NCBI GenBank assembly: GCA_022707725.1
Contig: JAKJAB010000162.1
Location: 1-7,458 of the forward strand
Reading direction: 5' to 3'
Length of the DNA stretch: 7,458 bases
DNA from: Chloroflexota bacterium
GTDB lineage: Bacteria; Chloroflexota; Anaerolineae; B4-G1; SLSP01
The notes under the pieces were generated by a model. The model was not told where the DNA came from. It made no database searches and saw nothing but the letters and a program-made list of their open reading frames with translations. Positions 1-7,298 of this stretch are shown piece by piece. How positions within the stretch are numbered: position 1 is the first letter of the stretch; the number at the start of each line of letters is the position of its first letter. A program made the translations under genes and the position numbers.

Positions 1-3000
1 CGCTCGGCAGGGTATCGGTCAGCCAGACATTGCCCTGCGTGTTCCACCACCATTCGTGCCCGTAGCGGTCGTTGCCAAAGGCGAGACTGAAGGTGACCAG
101 TTCGCCGGGCAGCAGGTCGCCGCCCACCAGGCTCTTCTTCACCCACAGATCGGGGCCGGTGGTGAGCACGGCGGTATCGGTGTTGTCCGCGGGGTTGACG
201 TCGCCCTCAGCCAACATTATTTCCGCCGTGTTGGTGAAGATCAGGCCAAACGGCAGCGGCGCGGTGTTGGTGATCAGCCCAAAGTTGAAGCCTACTGACC
301 AACCCGGCTCCAGAAGCTCCAGGGTCATGGTGAAGTGGTCGCCGTTGTCGCGCCACTCCCACCAGCGCCAGAATCCGTCGCCGATGCCGCCGTCCAGGTA
401 CATTCCGGTTGGGTACGTATCGGTAACTGTGACATTGCTAACCGTCACATCGCCGACGTTTTCGATGTTCAGATTGTACGAAGCGCGGCGTGTGTCCGTT
501 CCCCAGTTATCCCAACCGCCTTCCTTGCGCACACGCAAGTTCAGGCCGTGCGCGAAGAGTGTTTCTGTCCAGACGCTGATGTTGTCGCCGTAGGTGTCCT
601 CGCCCGGGAGCGGCGTGACCTCGGCAACGTTGACCAGTTCTGTGCCGGGCAATGCGTCGAGCGCTACGTCCAGTATGATCTCGAAATCGTCGCCGTAACC
701 GTTGTCCAGCCCCGGGAATTCCCACACCATGTAACCATCGCCGACTTCGGCGGGCGCGAACTCGTATTGTCCGTATTCGTCGCGGTGCCACGCAGCCTGG
801 AAGGTGGTCGAAACCGGCAGGGTATCCGTGATACGGAACGTTCCGACAGGGACGTTGCCGTTGTTATGGACGTGGGTCCAGTAGCGCAAGTCGCCGCCGG
901 GCACGAGTCGACCGCTGCCCCAATGTTTGTTGATATTCAGGTTGATATGTGGATCGCCGACGTTGCCCCACCAGGTCTGTGAATCGTCGCCGGCGCTCAG
1001 ATCGTTGGCCGCATAGATCGCGGCGGTGTTGGAGATGGGCATCCCGGTCCAGGCGGCGGCATCCACCGTTGCGCGGACGTAGACTTCATCGCACCCCCCG
1101 GGGACGGTGGGCCGTGAAACGACCAGTTCGTGGTCGCTGCGGCTGATCTCGACCCAGCCGGGATGTTGCGCCCACCAGGTTTGCAGCGTCAACGAGAGGT
1201 GCAGCGTGTCGGTGATCGTTACCTCGCTGCTGGCAGTCGAGCCGTTGTTGCAAACCCTCACGCCGAACACGACGTCCTGGCCGGCGACGGGGTCGCCGGT
1301 CCACGCCCACTTACCCACGTTGAGATAGGTGTTGTTGGGCTGTACGTCGCCGCTCCATTCGGACCGTTTCTCCGAGGGGTTGCCCTGGTCGTAGGGATTG
1401 CTTGTGGCGATCTGCACAGTGTTGGTGACGCGCTCGCCCGCCGCCGCCGTGACCTCGGCGAAGACGTAGAAGTGAATCCAGTCGCCGGGTGCGACCGTCC
1501 CCAAATTCAACACGACCTGGTCGCCGCCGCCGGTGTGCGCGAAGCCGGAAGTGTCGCTGATGTACGTCATCGCTTGCAGCGTATCGGTGATGACCACGTT
1601 CTCAGCCGGCGTGTCGCCCTCGTTGCGGTATTGCACATAGAAGACGGCGTTGCCGCCCGCAGCGGGGTTGTTGCCTTCCAGCCACTTCTCCACCCGCAGA
1701 TGGGGCGCAGGGGCGCGATGCACGGCAAAAACAGCGTGTCCTGCCGGCTCGCGGTACATCACGCCAATATCTTGCCCCGGCTGGACGTCCCACTCGGTGG
1801 CCGGGTTCCAGGCGCAGGTATAGGTGTCGTTGCCGTCGGGAATGACGCGGGCGGACTTGTTTGGCGCGCCGCCGGGCGCCCCCCAGGCGTGACATTCCAC
1901 ATCCACCGGCCCCGGCATTAGCCAGGGGGCGTCCACTGTCCCGGTGATGCGATCGGCATCCGTGTCCACCAAACCGGTGATCCGCCCTATCTTTACAGTT
2001 GCTGTGTAACCGCCTTCGGTTGCGCCGTGGACAAAATCACCTGGCTGGATATCGGGCCGCTGGGGCCGCCAGGGATTATCCAGACTGGTGGAGAAGCCGG
2101 TTTCTCCAACGCCCCACCAGGGGATGATGCCGGTGGTCAATTCGGCAGTGGCTTTGATGTCGCCCAGATCGTTGGTGACGGTGAGCCAGACAGTGTGCCC
2201 ACCTTTGTAATTGCCTTCGACCCAGTCGTGATCGTAGTTGACGGTGAGACTCAGATCCAGGTTTGCCAGCCGGTGATGAAAGCCGACCTGGGCGTAATTG
2301 ATCCTGGCCCAATACCCTATGTCACCTTGCGCGCCGTGGGGGATATCGAAGGGAAGAGTGATGCTGTAATGGCCCTGGTCATCGGTTACTGTCCATTGTG
2401 TGGGGAACCCCCACATCTCCACCTGCACCTGTTGGTGATCCAGTGAGTCAATTTGCCCCCAGACTGTGTCGCTGGCTGTGGAGATCTGTCCGGTGAAGGG
2501 ATCAGGTATGGTGATGACCACCGGGTGCTGCCCCGCGCCGGCCGTGATGGTGACGGTCTTGCCGGGATCGAAGGTGTCGGGGAAGTTCTGGTCGTCCCAA
2601 CAGTTGCCGTAAACCATCTCCGCGGCAGCCGTGGTTACAGTGACCGGGCCTTGCGGCGCGCAGCCCCAGATGCGGGTGCGGTACACGTCCAGATCAACCC
2701 AGTGCACCTCCCCGCCGCTGAAGGCCACGTCCTCGTAGGTGTTGTCGTCTGGATTGACGTCACCGTCTGGCAGGGTGATCTCGACCGTATTGGTGAACCA
2801 TCGCATCGGCGCGCCGGGTTCGTCCAGGTTGGCGTTGAATTCGATGTTGCCGGCATCGCCCGGGTGCAGCTCCGAGAAACGCCAGGCCAGCACATCGTGG
2901 TTGAGTGACTGTCCCACCAGGCGGTTCCAGTCGAAGTTCAGATTCCACCAACCATCCCAGGTCGTACCGGCAGGCAGCGTGTCGGTGATCCAGACGTCGG

Positions 3001-4447
3001 AGACGGTCTCGTTGCCCAGGTTGTAGAAGGAAATACGATAGCCCAACTGCCTGTCGCCGTTCCACCGGGATTCTTTGGTCACGCGCAAGTTTGGGCCGGG
3101 AGCAAACACGGGCAGCGCGACGCAACTTGTATTGTCGCTGGGGTTCCTATCCGGCTCGTCGTTACTGATGGTAATGCAGTTGGTGAGGATGGTTCCCGGC
3201 GCAATATCTGCATCGATGTTTACGCCGAAGTTGAAGCCAAAGCCATCGGAAACGACTATATCGCCGATATTCCAGGCGAGGGTCTCGTCCGTGGCTTCAG
3301 TCGGCGAGAAGTTTTGCCCATCGTGCCGCTGTGCGCTGCCGGTTTGGTAGGTGGTCCCGGACGGCAGCGTGTCGGTCAACCAGACGCTATGCGCCGGCAT
3401 ATTGCCGCCGTTCCAGACATTGACGCCATAGTTGATCCATCCGCCGGGCACGAGTACCGCGCCATTGTACCACTTGTTGGTGTTGAGGTCGTAGCGTGGG
3501 TTGCTCGTGCGCGCATTCTCGTTGAGACGCTCGTTGTTGTCGGGCTGTGCGTCATTGGGTGTTGCCACGATAACGTGATTGCTCAGTTGCATTTCCTCCG
3601 GCGCGTTGGGATCGACGAGCAGACGCAGATTGATATGCTCACATCGACCGCCCGGCAGGCCCGGCGCGTAGAGCGCGAACTGCCCCCCTGTCGTGCTGAC
3701 CTCGGTCCACAACGCTTGGTTCCACCAAGCGTCGGTGCTCCAACCGACCACCGTCGTCGAAACGGGCAGCGTGTCGGTTAGCCAGACTGGGCCAAAGTCC
3801 GCTCCATAGTCGCTGCACCAGCGAATGGTGTACACAAACTCCTGGCCTGGGGTAGGATCGCCGGGACTGGGCCATTTATCGACGTTAATGCCCACATCGC
3901 TGTCCTGCACGTCGACCGGACTGGTACAAGACGTGTTGTCGCCGGGATTGGGGTCGCCGGGCGTGCTCGTTGAAATTGTAGCGCAATTGCTGGCGATGAT
4001 TCCGGCTCCAGTGGGCATATCGGCGTCGACATCCAGCGTGACGAAGAAGACGGCCCAGTTATCGCCGTTCCCGGGGGCGGGTAGACCGCCCACATCCCAG
4101 GTGATGACGCCATTCGCGCCGATATCGATGGGCAGATCGCTCGTGTCGCCGACGTAGGTTGTGGAGACGGGCAATGTATCCACAATGAGCGTATCATTTG
4201 CGACCTCATCGCCGCCATTCCAGTAGCTGATGCGATATACGAGTTTGCCGCCCGGCCGGGCGAAGCCGCTGAAGTGCTCCTTCGACACACCAACCTGCGG
4301 TGCGGCTGTCACCGCTTCGGGCCAATCTATCGGCGCTGCCGAAACTGCGCCAGGCGCTTCAGTGGAAGTCGTGATGAGCAGGAAAGTGATTAGCAAGATG
4401 CTGCTCAATCCAAAAACAAATGGAATAAACAAATGGTGACGTTTCAT
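1..4447 (-). CDS. Large secreted DUF11-repeat surface protein, 3' end beyond window
   Basis: Seen: reading the minus strand from the ATG at 4447 gives 1482 codons with no stop up to the window edge, so the gene is partial at its C-terminus. The start is fixed by AAGGAGG six bases upstream and an in-frame TAG at 4526-4528. Residues 1-4 are MKRH, then a hydrophobic stretch (about 6-27), then small residues with a plausible signal-peptidase cut after AVSA (about 38). The body carries nine beta-sandwich repeats of about 115-155 residues, each with a core like (I/L/V)TDTLPxxTT; the motif Asp lies at residues 90, 245, 359, 489, 955, 1080, 1208, 1343 and 1478. Units usually open with a Lys-containing strand (e.g. 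NLRVTK, NVGKW) and several end in a Cys pair (C155/C174, C424/C442) around NPxDNTSC, as in DUF11. Residues about 583-905 form a different central module. Known: DUF11 repeats occur in long secreted or surface proteins. Inferred: structural or adhesive role; no catalytic motif seen. Confidence 0.93.
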   Translation of the reverse strand, partial: MKRHHLFIPFVFGLSSILLITFLLITTSTEAPGAVSAAPIDWPEAVTAAPQVGVSKEHFSGFARPGGKLVYRISYWNGGDEVANDTLIVDTLPVSTTYVGDTSDLPIDIGANGVITWDVGGLPAPGNGDNWAVFFVTLDVDADMPTGAGIIASNCATISTSTPGDPNPGDNTSCTSPVDVQDSDVGINVDKWPSPGDPTPGQEFVYTIRWCSDYGADFGPVWLTDTLPVSTTVVGWSTDAWWNQALWTEVSTTGGQFALYAPGLPGGRCEHINLRLLVDPNAPEEMQLSNHVIVATPNDAQPDNNERLNENARTSNPRYDLNTNKWYNGAVLVPGGWINYGVNVWNGGNMPAHSVWLTDTLPSGTTYQTGSAQRHDGQNFSPTEATDETLAWNIGDIVVSDGFGFNFGVNIDADIAPGTILTNCITISNDEPDRNPSDNTSCVALPVFAPGPNLRVTKESRWNGDRQLGYRISFYNLGNETVSDVWITDTLPAGTTWDGWWNLNFDWNRLVGQSLNHDVLAWRFSELHPGDAGNIEFNANLDEPGAPMRWFTNTVEITLPDGDVNPDDNTYEDVAFSGGEVHWVDLDVYRTRIWGCAPQGPVTVTTAAAEMVYGNCWDDQNFPDTFDPGKTVTITAGAGQHPVVITIPDPFTGQISTASDTVWGQIDSLDHQQVQVEMWGFPTQWTVTDDQGHYSITLPFDIPHGAQGDIGYWARINYAQVGFHHRLANLDLSLTVNYDHDWVEGNYKGGHTVWLTVTNDLGDIKATAELTTGIIPWWGVGETGFSTSLDNPWRPQRPDIQPGDFVHGATEGGYTATVKIGRITGLVDTDADRITGTVDAPWLMPGPVDVECHAWGAPGGAPNKSARVIPDGNDTYTCAWNPATEWDVQPGQDIGVMYREPAGHAVFAVHRAPAPHLRVEKWLEGNNPAAGGNAVFYVQYRNEGDTPAENVVITDTLQAMTYISDTSGFAHTGGGDQVVLNLGTVAPGDWIHFYVFAEVTAAAGERVTNTVQIATSNPYDQGNPSEKRSEWSGDVQPNNTYLNVGKWAWTGDPVAGQDVVFGVRVCNNGSTASSEVTITDTLHLSLTLQTWWAQHPGWVEISRSDHELVVSRPTVPGGCDEVYVRATVDAAAWTGMPISNTAAIYAANDLSAGDDSQTWWGNVGDPHINLNINKHWGSGRLVPGGDLRYWTHVHNNGNVPVGTFRITDTLPVSTTFQAAWHRDEYGQYEFAPAEVGDGYMVWEFPGLDNGYGDDFEIILDVALDALPGTELVNVAEVTPLPGEDTYGDNISVWTETLFAHGLNLRVRKEGGWDNWGTDTRRASYNLNIENVGDVTVSNVTVTDTYPTGMYLDGGIGDGFWRWWEWRDNGDHFTMTLELLEPGWSVGFNFGLITNTAPLPFGLIFTNTAEIMLAEGDVNPADNTDTAVLTTGPDLWVKKSLVGGDLLPGELVTFSLAFGNDRYGHEWWWNTQGNVWLTDTLPS
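1729..2701 (-). other. Central non-DUF11 module with internal duplication (residues ~583-907)
   Basis: This stretch of the large minus-strand protein lacks the TDTLP core and separates repeats 4 and 5. It has two related halves. Half A (residues ~626-726) and half B (~799-907) share the order: (D/Q)PG(K/D), a strand ending in TG, a VxVE strand followed by WG and Pro (VQVEMWGFP against VDVECHAWGAP), a D..G.Y strand, and finally QGDIG or GQDIG before a Tyr and Arg. Between them (727-798) is a linker with NYDHDWVEGNY and TVWLTVTNDLG. Half B has a Cys pair (C852, C878) that half A lacks. I recall similar blocks, with the DIQPGD and D.D.ITGT(V/I)DAPW signatures, in Chloroflexota secreted proteins; this is memory, not a search. 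The function is unknown; a carbohydrate- or ligand-binding beta-sandwich is a guess. Confidence 0.65.
4331..4447 (-). other. Sec-type signal peptide of the DUF11-repeat protein
   Basis: Residues 1-39 of the minus-strand protein. A basic N-region (K2, R3, H4, H5) is followed by an uninterrupted hydrophobic core from about residue 6 to 25, rich in Leu, Ile and Phe, then a polar/small region TSTEAPGAVSA. An A-X-A-like site (VSA, then A) suggests signal peptidase I cleavage near residue 38. No lipobox cysteine is present near the core, so a lipoprotein is unlikely. Whether the protein is released or anchored depends on the C-terminus, which lies outside the window. Confidence 0.8.
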
Positions 4448-4453
4448 AATGCC

Positions 4454-4460
4454 CCTCCTT
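4454..4460 (-). promoter_or_regulatory. Ribosome binding site of the DUF11-repeat gene
   Basis: AAGGAGG on the minus strand, six bases before the ATG at 4447. It is an excellent match to the 16S anti-Shine-Dalgarno sequence at a good distance, and it decides the start of the large frame. Together with the signal peptide that immediately follows the ATG, it is the main proof that the gene starts here. Confidence 0.88.
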
Positions 4461-4496
4461 ATATTGGGCCTATGTCTGTGAACTACAAGACTGACC

Positions 4497-4526
4497 GCCT
4501 GTCGAAGTCCGCCTACTTTGACAGGC
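4497..4526. repeat. 12-bp inverted repeat (hairpin) in the leader of the DUF11 gene
   Basis: GCCTGTCGAAGT (4497-4508) pairs with ACTTTGACAGGC (4515-4526) over all 12 positions, with one G-T wobble, across a 6-base loop CCGCCT. Each arm resembles the motif CTTCGACA(A/G)GCTCAG, which I recall as a common extragenic repeat in environmental bacterial genomes, so this is probably a degenerate head-to-head pair of it. The hairpin sits 50-79 bases before the start codon of the minus-strand gene and would be in its leader if transcription starts at the upstream promoter candidate. Neither side has an adjacent T tract, so it is not a classical terminator. The loop bases CCGCCT also match AGGCGG at 4531-4536, allowing an alternative fold. 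Confidence 0.75.
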
Positions 4527-4653
4527 TAAAAGGCGGCTGTCCGATCCTGAGGACCGCTGAGCTTTTTTACAGGTTCCAAGGACAGTCAATGGTAGAACGA
4601 GCGGAATCTTTCTATGAATTGTATGTTGCATTTGGAAACTGACGTGGTAAAAA

Positions 4654-4669
4654 CTGAGCTTGTCGAAGT
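4654..4669 (-). repeat. Single copy of an ACTTCGACAAGCTCAG extragenic motif
   Basis: The minus strand reads ACTTCGACAAGCTCAG here. TGTCGAAGT on the plus strand (4661-4669) is identical to 4500-4508 in the hairpin arm, tying the two sites to one family. Another fragment, CTGAGCTT, lies at 4557-4564. I recognise CTTCGACA(A/G)GCTCAG from memory as a widespread intergenic repeat of unknown function; a genome-wide count is needed to confirm that it is repetitive in this genome. Confidence 0.5.
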
Positions 4670-4734
4670 ATTATTTTGTTTGTATAACGATGACTATTTT
4701 GTCCCTTCTCTTTCTGGAATTTGGAGGTGTTTAT

Positions 4735-4763
4735 ATTGTAGCTCCAATTGCGACAGAAAGCAA
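4735..4763 (-). promoter_or_regulatory. Candidate sigma-70 promoter for the DUF11-repeat gene
   Basis: On the minus strand, TTGCTT (4763-4758), a 17-base spacer, then TACAAT (4740-4735). The -10 box matches TATAAT at five of six positions; the -35 box keeps only the TTG part of TTGACA. If used, it would give a leader of about 280 bases containing the hairpin at 4497-4526. Other AT-rich sites closer to the gene lack a matching -35, so this is the best of several weak options. Confidence 0.3.
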
Positions 4764-4785
4764 TACATAATTTCGGAAGCACGCT

Positions 4786-4791
4786 TATAAT
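4786..4791 (+). promoter_or_regulatory. Perfect -10 box (TATAAT) for the GH78-like gene
   Basis: TATAAT on the plus strand, about 43 bases before the chosen ATG at 4834. The expected -35 region (around 4762-4769) has no good TTGACA match and there is no extended -10 TG, so an activator may be involved, which would suit a sugar-controlled gene; that is inference. Transcription from here would begin near 4798, leaving a leader of about 36 bases that includes the Shine-Dalgarno site but gives the alternative ATG at 4807 almost no leader. Confidence 0.45.
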
Positions 4792-4821
4792 GAGAGTTGT
4801 AGACCGATGTTTGAACTGCAC

Positions 4822-4829
4822 AAAGGAGG
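4822..4829 (+). promoter_or_regulatory. Ribosome binding site deciding the GH78 start at 4834
   Basis: AAAGGAGG followed by four bases (CACA) and ATG at 4834. The in-frame ATG at 4807 would extend the protein by nine residues but has no Shine-Dalgarno site before it, and the ribosome binding site would then lie inside the coding region. The start is therefore set at 4834. Confidence 0.85.
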
Positions 4830-4833
4830 CACA

Positions 4834-7272
4834 ATGAGCGACCTCAAACAAGACCCGTTTTTGATCCCTCCGCCGCAAGGCGAGGCGCTGCAACGCGATT
4901 GGCACACCGGCGCGTGGCCCGCCCGCTGGATCGCGCACCCGGAAGCGGCGAACCTGCCGAGCGTCGTCGCCTACAAACGGACGTTCACCGTCGCCGAGGA
5001 TGTCACGCTCTCCATTCACGTCTCCGCCGATGAACGCTACGCGCTGTATCTCGACGGCGCGCGCATCGGACGCGGACCAGAGCGCGGCGACCGGCAGCAT
5101 TGGTTCTTCGAGACCTACTCTCTGACGTTGGCGGCTGGCGAACACTGTCTCGTCGCGCTGGTGTGGGCGTTGGGCGAAGGCGCGCCGCTGGCCCAGTTCA
5201 GCGTGCGTCCCGGCTTCGTCCTCGCCTGCGACGACCCGCAATGGCGGGTGCTGCTGGCGACCGGCGTGGCTTCGTGGCAGACGAAGCGCCTGGACGGGTT
5301 GACGTTCTTCAAGAACAACCAGGGTTTTGGCGTCGGTACGAACGTGGAGATCGATGGCGCGCGTTTCGCCTGGGGTTTCGAGCGCGGCGAAGGCGACGGG
5401 TGGGGCGCGCCGCTGGCCGGCGACGAGGGCATCAGCGCGGGCGGGTTCGACCAGTATGGTACGCTTGGCGCGGCGCATCATCTCACGCCGGCGACACTTC
5501 CCGGTATGTTCGCCGAAGCCTGGCGCAAGGGCGTGGTGCGGCACATCGCCGCGGTTGCCGGAGATGCCGACCTGGGTAGCCTCCCCATCCGCAGCGCCGA
5601 CGATTTGCCGGATGAGCACGCGGCATGGGACGGCGTGTTGCGCGGCGCGGCGACTGTCATCATCCCTGCACACACGCGCCGTCGTGTTCTCGTCGACTTG
5701 GAGGACTACGTCTGCGCCTACACGCGCCTTGTCGCCACGGGTGGGGCCGGGGCTGCGGTGCGCGTCAGTTGGGCCGAGTCGTTGTACGATGGCATCATCC
5801 ACGCGTGGTGGGAGACCTTTCACACCCTCAAGGGCCATCGGGACGCTGTCGAGGGCAAATGCTACTGCGGCGAAGGTGACATCTTCAGACCTGACGGCGG
5901 TAAGTCTCGCGTTTACGAGAACCTCTGGTGGAAGGCCGGGCGCTACGTCGAAGTTTTCGCCGTTACAGAAGATGAACCGCTCATCATCGAGATGCTCGAT
6001 TTTCTGGAAACGCGCTACCCGCTGGAACCAGAGGCCAAATTTCACGCCAGCGATCCTCGTTTTGCCCGTGTTTGGCCGATTATGGTCCGTGCGCTGCAAA
6101 TGTGCTCGCACGAAACTTATATGGACTGCCCCTACTACGAGCAGTTGATGTACGTGGGCGACACGCGCCTCGAGGCCCTGACCACGTATTGCCTCACCCG
6201 CGACGACCGCTTGCCGCGCAAAGCCATCACGATGTTCGACGTCTCGCGCTTTCCCCACGGACTGACGCAGGCGCGCTACCCCTGCCGGAGCACGCAGCTC
6301 ATCCCACCATTCTCCTTGTGGTGGTGTGGCATGGTCTACGACTATGCCCTCTGGCGCGACAACGCCGATTTCGTTCGCGGGCGGATGCCCGGCGTGCGCG
6401 CCGTCATCGACGCATTTCTCTCTTACCGCAACGCCAGTGGCCTCATCGAAGCGCCGCCCGGCTGGAACTACGTCGATTGGACGACCGACCCGGCCTGGCA
6501 CAGAGGCGTCCCGCCCGACGGCGAGGGCGGCGTCAACGGCATCCTCAACTGGCATTTCGCGCTGGCGCTCACCTACGTCGCCGCGTTGGAAGACTGGCTC
6601 GGCGAGCCGGAGCAGGCGGCGCGGATGCACCGTTATGCGGCAGATGTCGCTAGAGCAACAACGGCGGCCTTCTGGGACCAAAGACGTGGCCTGTTCGCCG
6701 ACGACTTGACCCACCAACACTTCTCCGAGCACGCGCAATGCCTGGCGCTGCTCAGCGACCTGGTGGATGCGGATAAGCGCGTTCGTGTTGCCGAGGGGCT
6801 GCTCACGGCGACAGATCTCACGCGCGCGACGATCTACTTCAGCCACTACCTCTTCGAGACCGACCGCGTCTTAGGCCGTATCGACAAATTATTCGAGCGC
6901 CTCGAGGAATGGTTCGAGCTGGCCGACTTGGGGTTCAAGACCACGCGCGAACACCCTGAACCAACGCGCTCCGATTGTCACGCCTGGGGCGCGCACCCCA
7001 TCTATCACAGCTACGCGACCATCCTCGGCATCCGTCCGGGCGGCCTGGGTTTCCGGGAGGTCGTCATCCAGCCGATGCTGGGGCCGCTCACGGCGATCGA
7101 AGCCACGCTACCGCATCCCCAGGGTGAAATCGCCGTCGACTTGACGCAGCCCGAACCCGGCGTCCTGCGCGGCGCGCTCACCCTGCCGCCCGGCGTCACC
7201 GGCAGGCTGATTCTCGGCGACGAGATTCATCCGCTGCATGGCGGCTCACAGGCTATTCCTCAACGGATTTAA
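4834..7272 (+). CDS. GH78-like glycoside hydrolase (alpha-L-rhamnosidase family)
   Basis: 812 residues, complete, no signal peptide, so probably cytoplasmic. Seen: an N-terminal beta-sandwich opens with WPARWI (28-33) and has the VSADERYALYLDG strand pair (~63-75); further beta-rich regions run to about 375 (ENLWWKAGRYVEV near 362-374); a helical catalytic region spans ~400-730; a C-terminal beta domain follows (~735-812). DCPYYEQLMYVGD begins at D431, with E436 and D443 at +5 and +12, the spacing I recall for D567, E572 and D579 of Bacillus RhaB. WNYVDW (544-549) resembles the family's xDW motif, and E706 or E709 just before CHAW (715-718) could be the second catalytic Glu. Known: GH78 enzymes are inverting alpha-L-rhamnosidases that cleave terminal rhamnose from glycosides and polysaccharides. 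Odd: CPYYEQ replaces the usual CPQR(D/E)ER, so the substrate may differ. The downstream sugar isomerase supports a catabolic role. Confidence 0.85.
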   Translation: MSDLKQDPFLIPPPQGEALQRDWHTGAWPARWIAHPEAANLPSVVAYKRTFTVAEDVTLSIHVSADERYALYLDGARIGRGPERGDRQHWFFETYSLTLAAGEHCLVALVWALGEGAPLAQFSVRPGFVLACDDPQWRVLLATGVASWQTKRLDGLTFFKNNQGFGVGTNVEIDGARFAWGFERGEGDGWGAPLAGDEGISAGGFDQYGTLGAAHHLTPATLPGMFAEAWRKGVVRHIAAVAGDADLGSLPIRSADDLPDEHAAWDGVLRGAATVIIPAHTRRRVLVDLEDYVCAYTRLVATGGAGAAVRVSWAESLYDGIIHAWWETFHTLKGHRDAVEGKCYCGEGDIFRPDGGKSRVYENLWWKAGRYVEVFAVTEDEPLIIEMLDFLETRYPLEPEAKFHASDPRFARVWPIMVRALQMCSHETYMDCPYYEQLMYVGDTRLEALTTYCLTRDDRLPRKAITMFDVSRFPHGLTQARYPCRSTQLIPPFSLWWCGMVYDYALWRDNADFVRGRMPGVRAVIDAFLSYRNASGLIEAPPGWNYVDWTTDPAWHRGVPPDGEGGVNGILNWHFALALTYVAALEDWLGEPEQAARMHRYAADVARATTAAFWDQRRGLFADDLTHQHFSEHAQCLALLSDLVDADKRVRVAEGLLTATDLTRATIYFSHYLFETDRVLGRIDKLFERLEEWFELADLGFKTTREHPEPTRSDCHAWGAHPIYHSYATILGIRPGGLGFREVVIQPMLGPLTAIEATLPHPQGEIAVDLTQPEPGVLRGALTLPPGVTGRLILGDEIHPLHGGSQAIPQRI

Positions 7273-7288
7273 CGGATTGGAACGGATT
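7262..7288 (+). repeat. Three direct AACGGATT repeats over the GH78 stop codon
   Basis: AACGGATT occurs at 7262-7269, 7271-7278 and 7281-7288, with periods of 9 and 10 bases. The first copy encodes most of the last three residues (Q-R-I) and the second starts within the TAA stop (7270-7272). I recall runs of this kind in intergenic DNA of Chloroflexota; here they mark the transition from the gene to the spacer. Confidence 0.7.
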
Positions 7289-7298
7289 TCTCCCAACT

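Larger units (their letters stand above)
4448..4833. other. Divergent intergenic region, AT-rich, no gene
   Basis: 386 bases between two divergently transcribed genes. It is clearly richer in A and T than either flank, especially 4600-4800. It holds the two Shine-Dalgarno sites, a perfect TATAAT for the rightward gene, a candidate promoter for the leftward gene, a 12-bp hairpin, and copies of a short extragenic motif (separate entries). I find no convincing coding sequence: the short plus-strand frame at 4433-4642 has no ribosome binding site and begins inside the start of the opposite gene. No tRNA or recognised riboswitch is visible. Confidence 0.7.

Noticed and set aside
56..4439. Many plus-strand frames and small minus-strand frames of 60-263 codons across the left region.
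   Set aside because: All lie opposite or out of frame with the continuous DUF11-repeat gene; their low-complexity translations have no domain signs.
4533..4568. Imperfect hairpin (GTCC/GGAC, plus GCG/CGC) followed by six Ts on the plus strand, terminator-like.
   Set aside because: The stem is short with a bulge, the T run is several bases away, and no plus-strand gene ends upstream.
4433..4642. A 69-codon plus-strand frame covering part of the divergent spacer.
   Set aside because: No Shine-Dalgarno site, it starts within the opposite gene, and it runs through the hairpin and extragenic repeat; the protein resembles nothing I know.
4807..4833. Upstream ATG at 4807 as the GH78 start.
   Set aside because: It has no ribosome binding site, and AAAGGAGG sits right before the ATG at 4834.
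4612..6846. A 744-codon open frame on the minus strand opposite the GH78 gene.
   Set aside because: Its translation is Arg-, Val- and Ala-rich with no recognisable domain and no ribosome binding site, while the plus-strand frame is a clear GH78-family enzyme. It is a by-product of GC-rich codon use.
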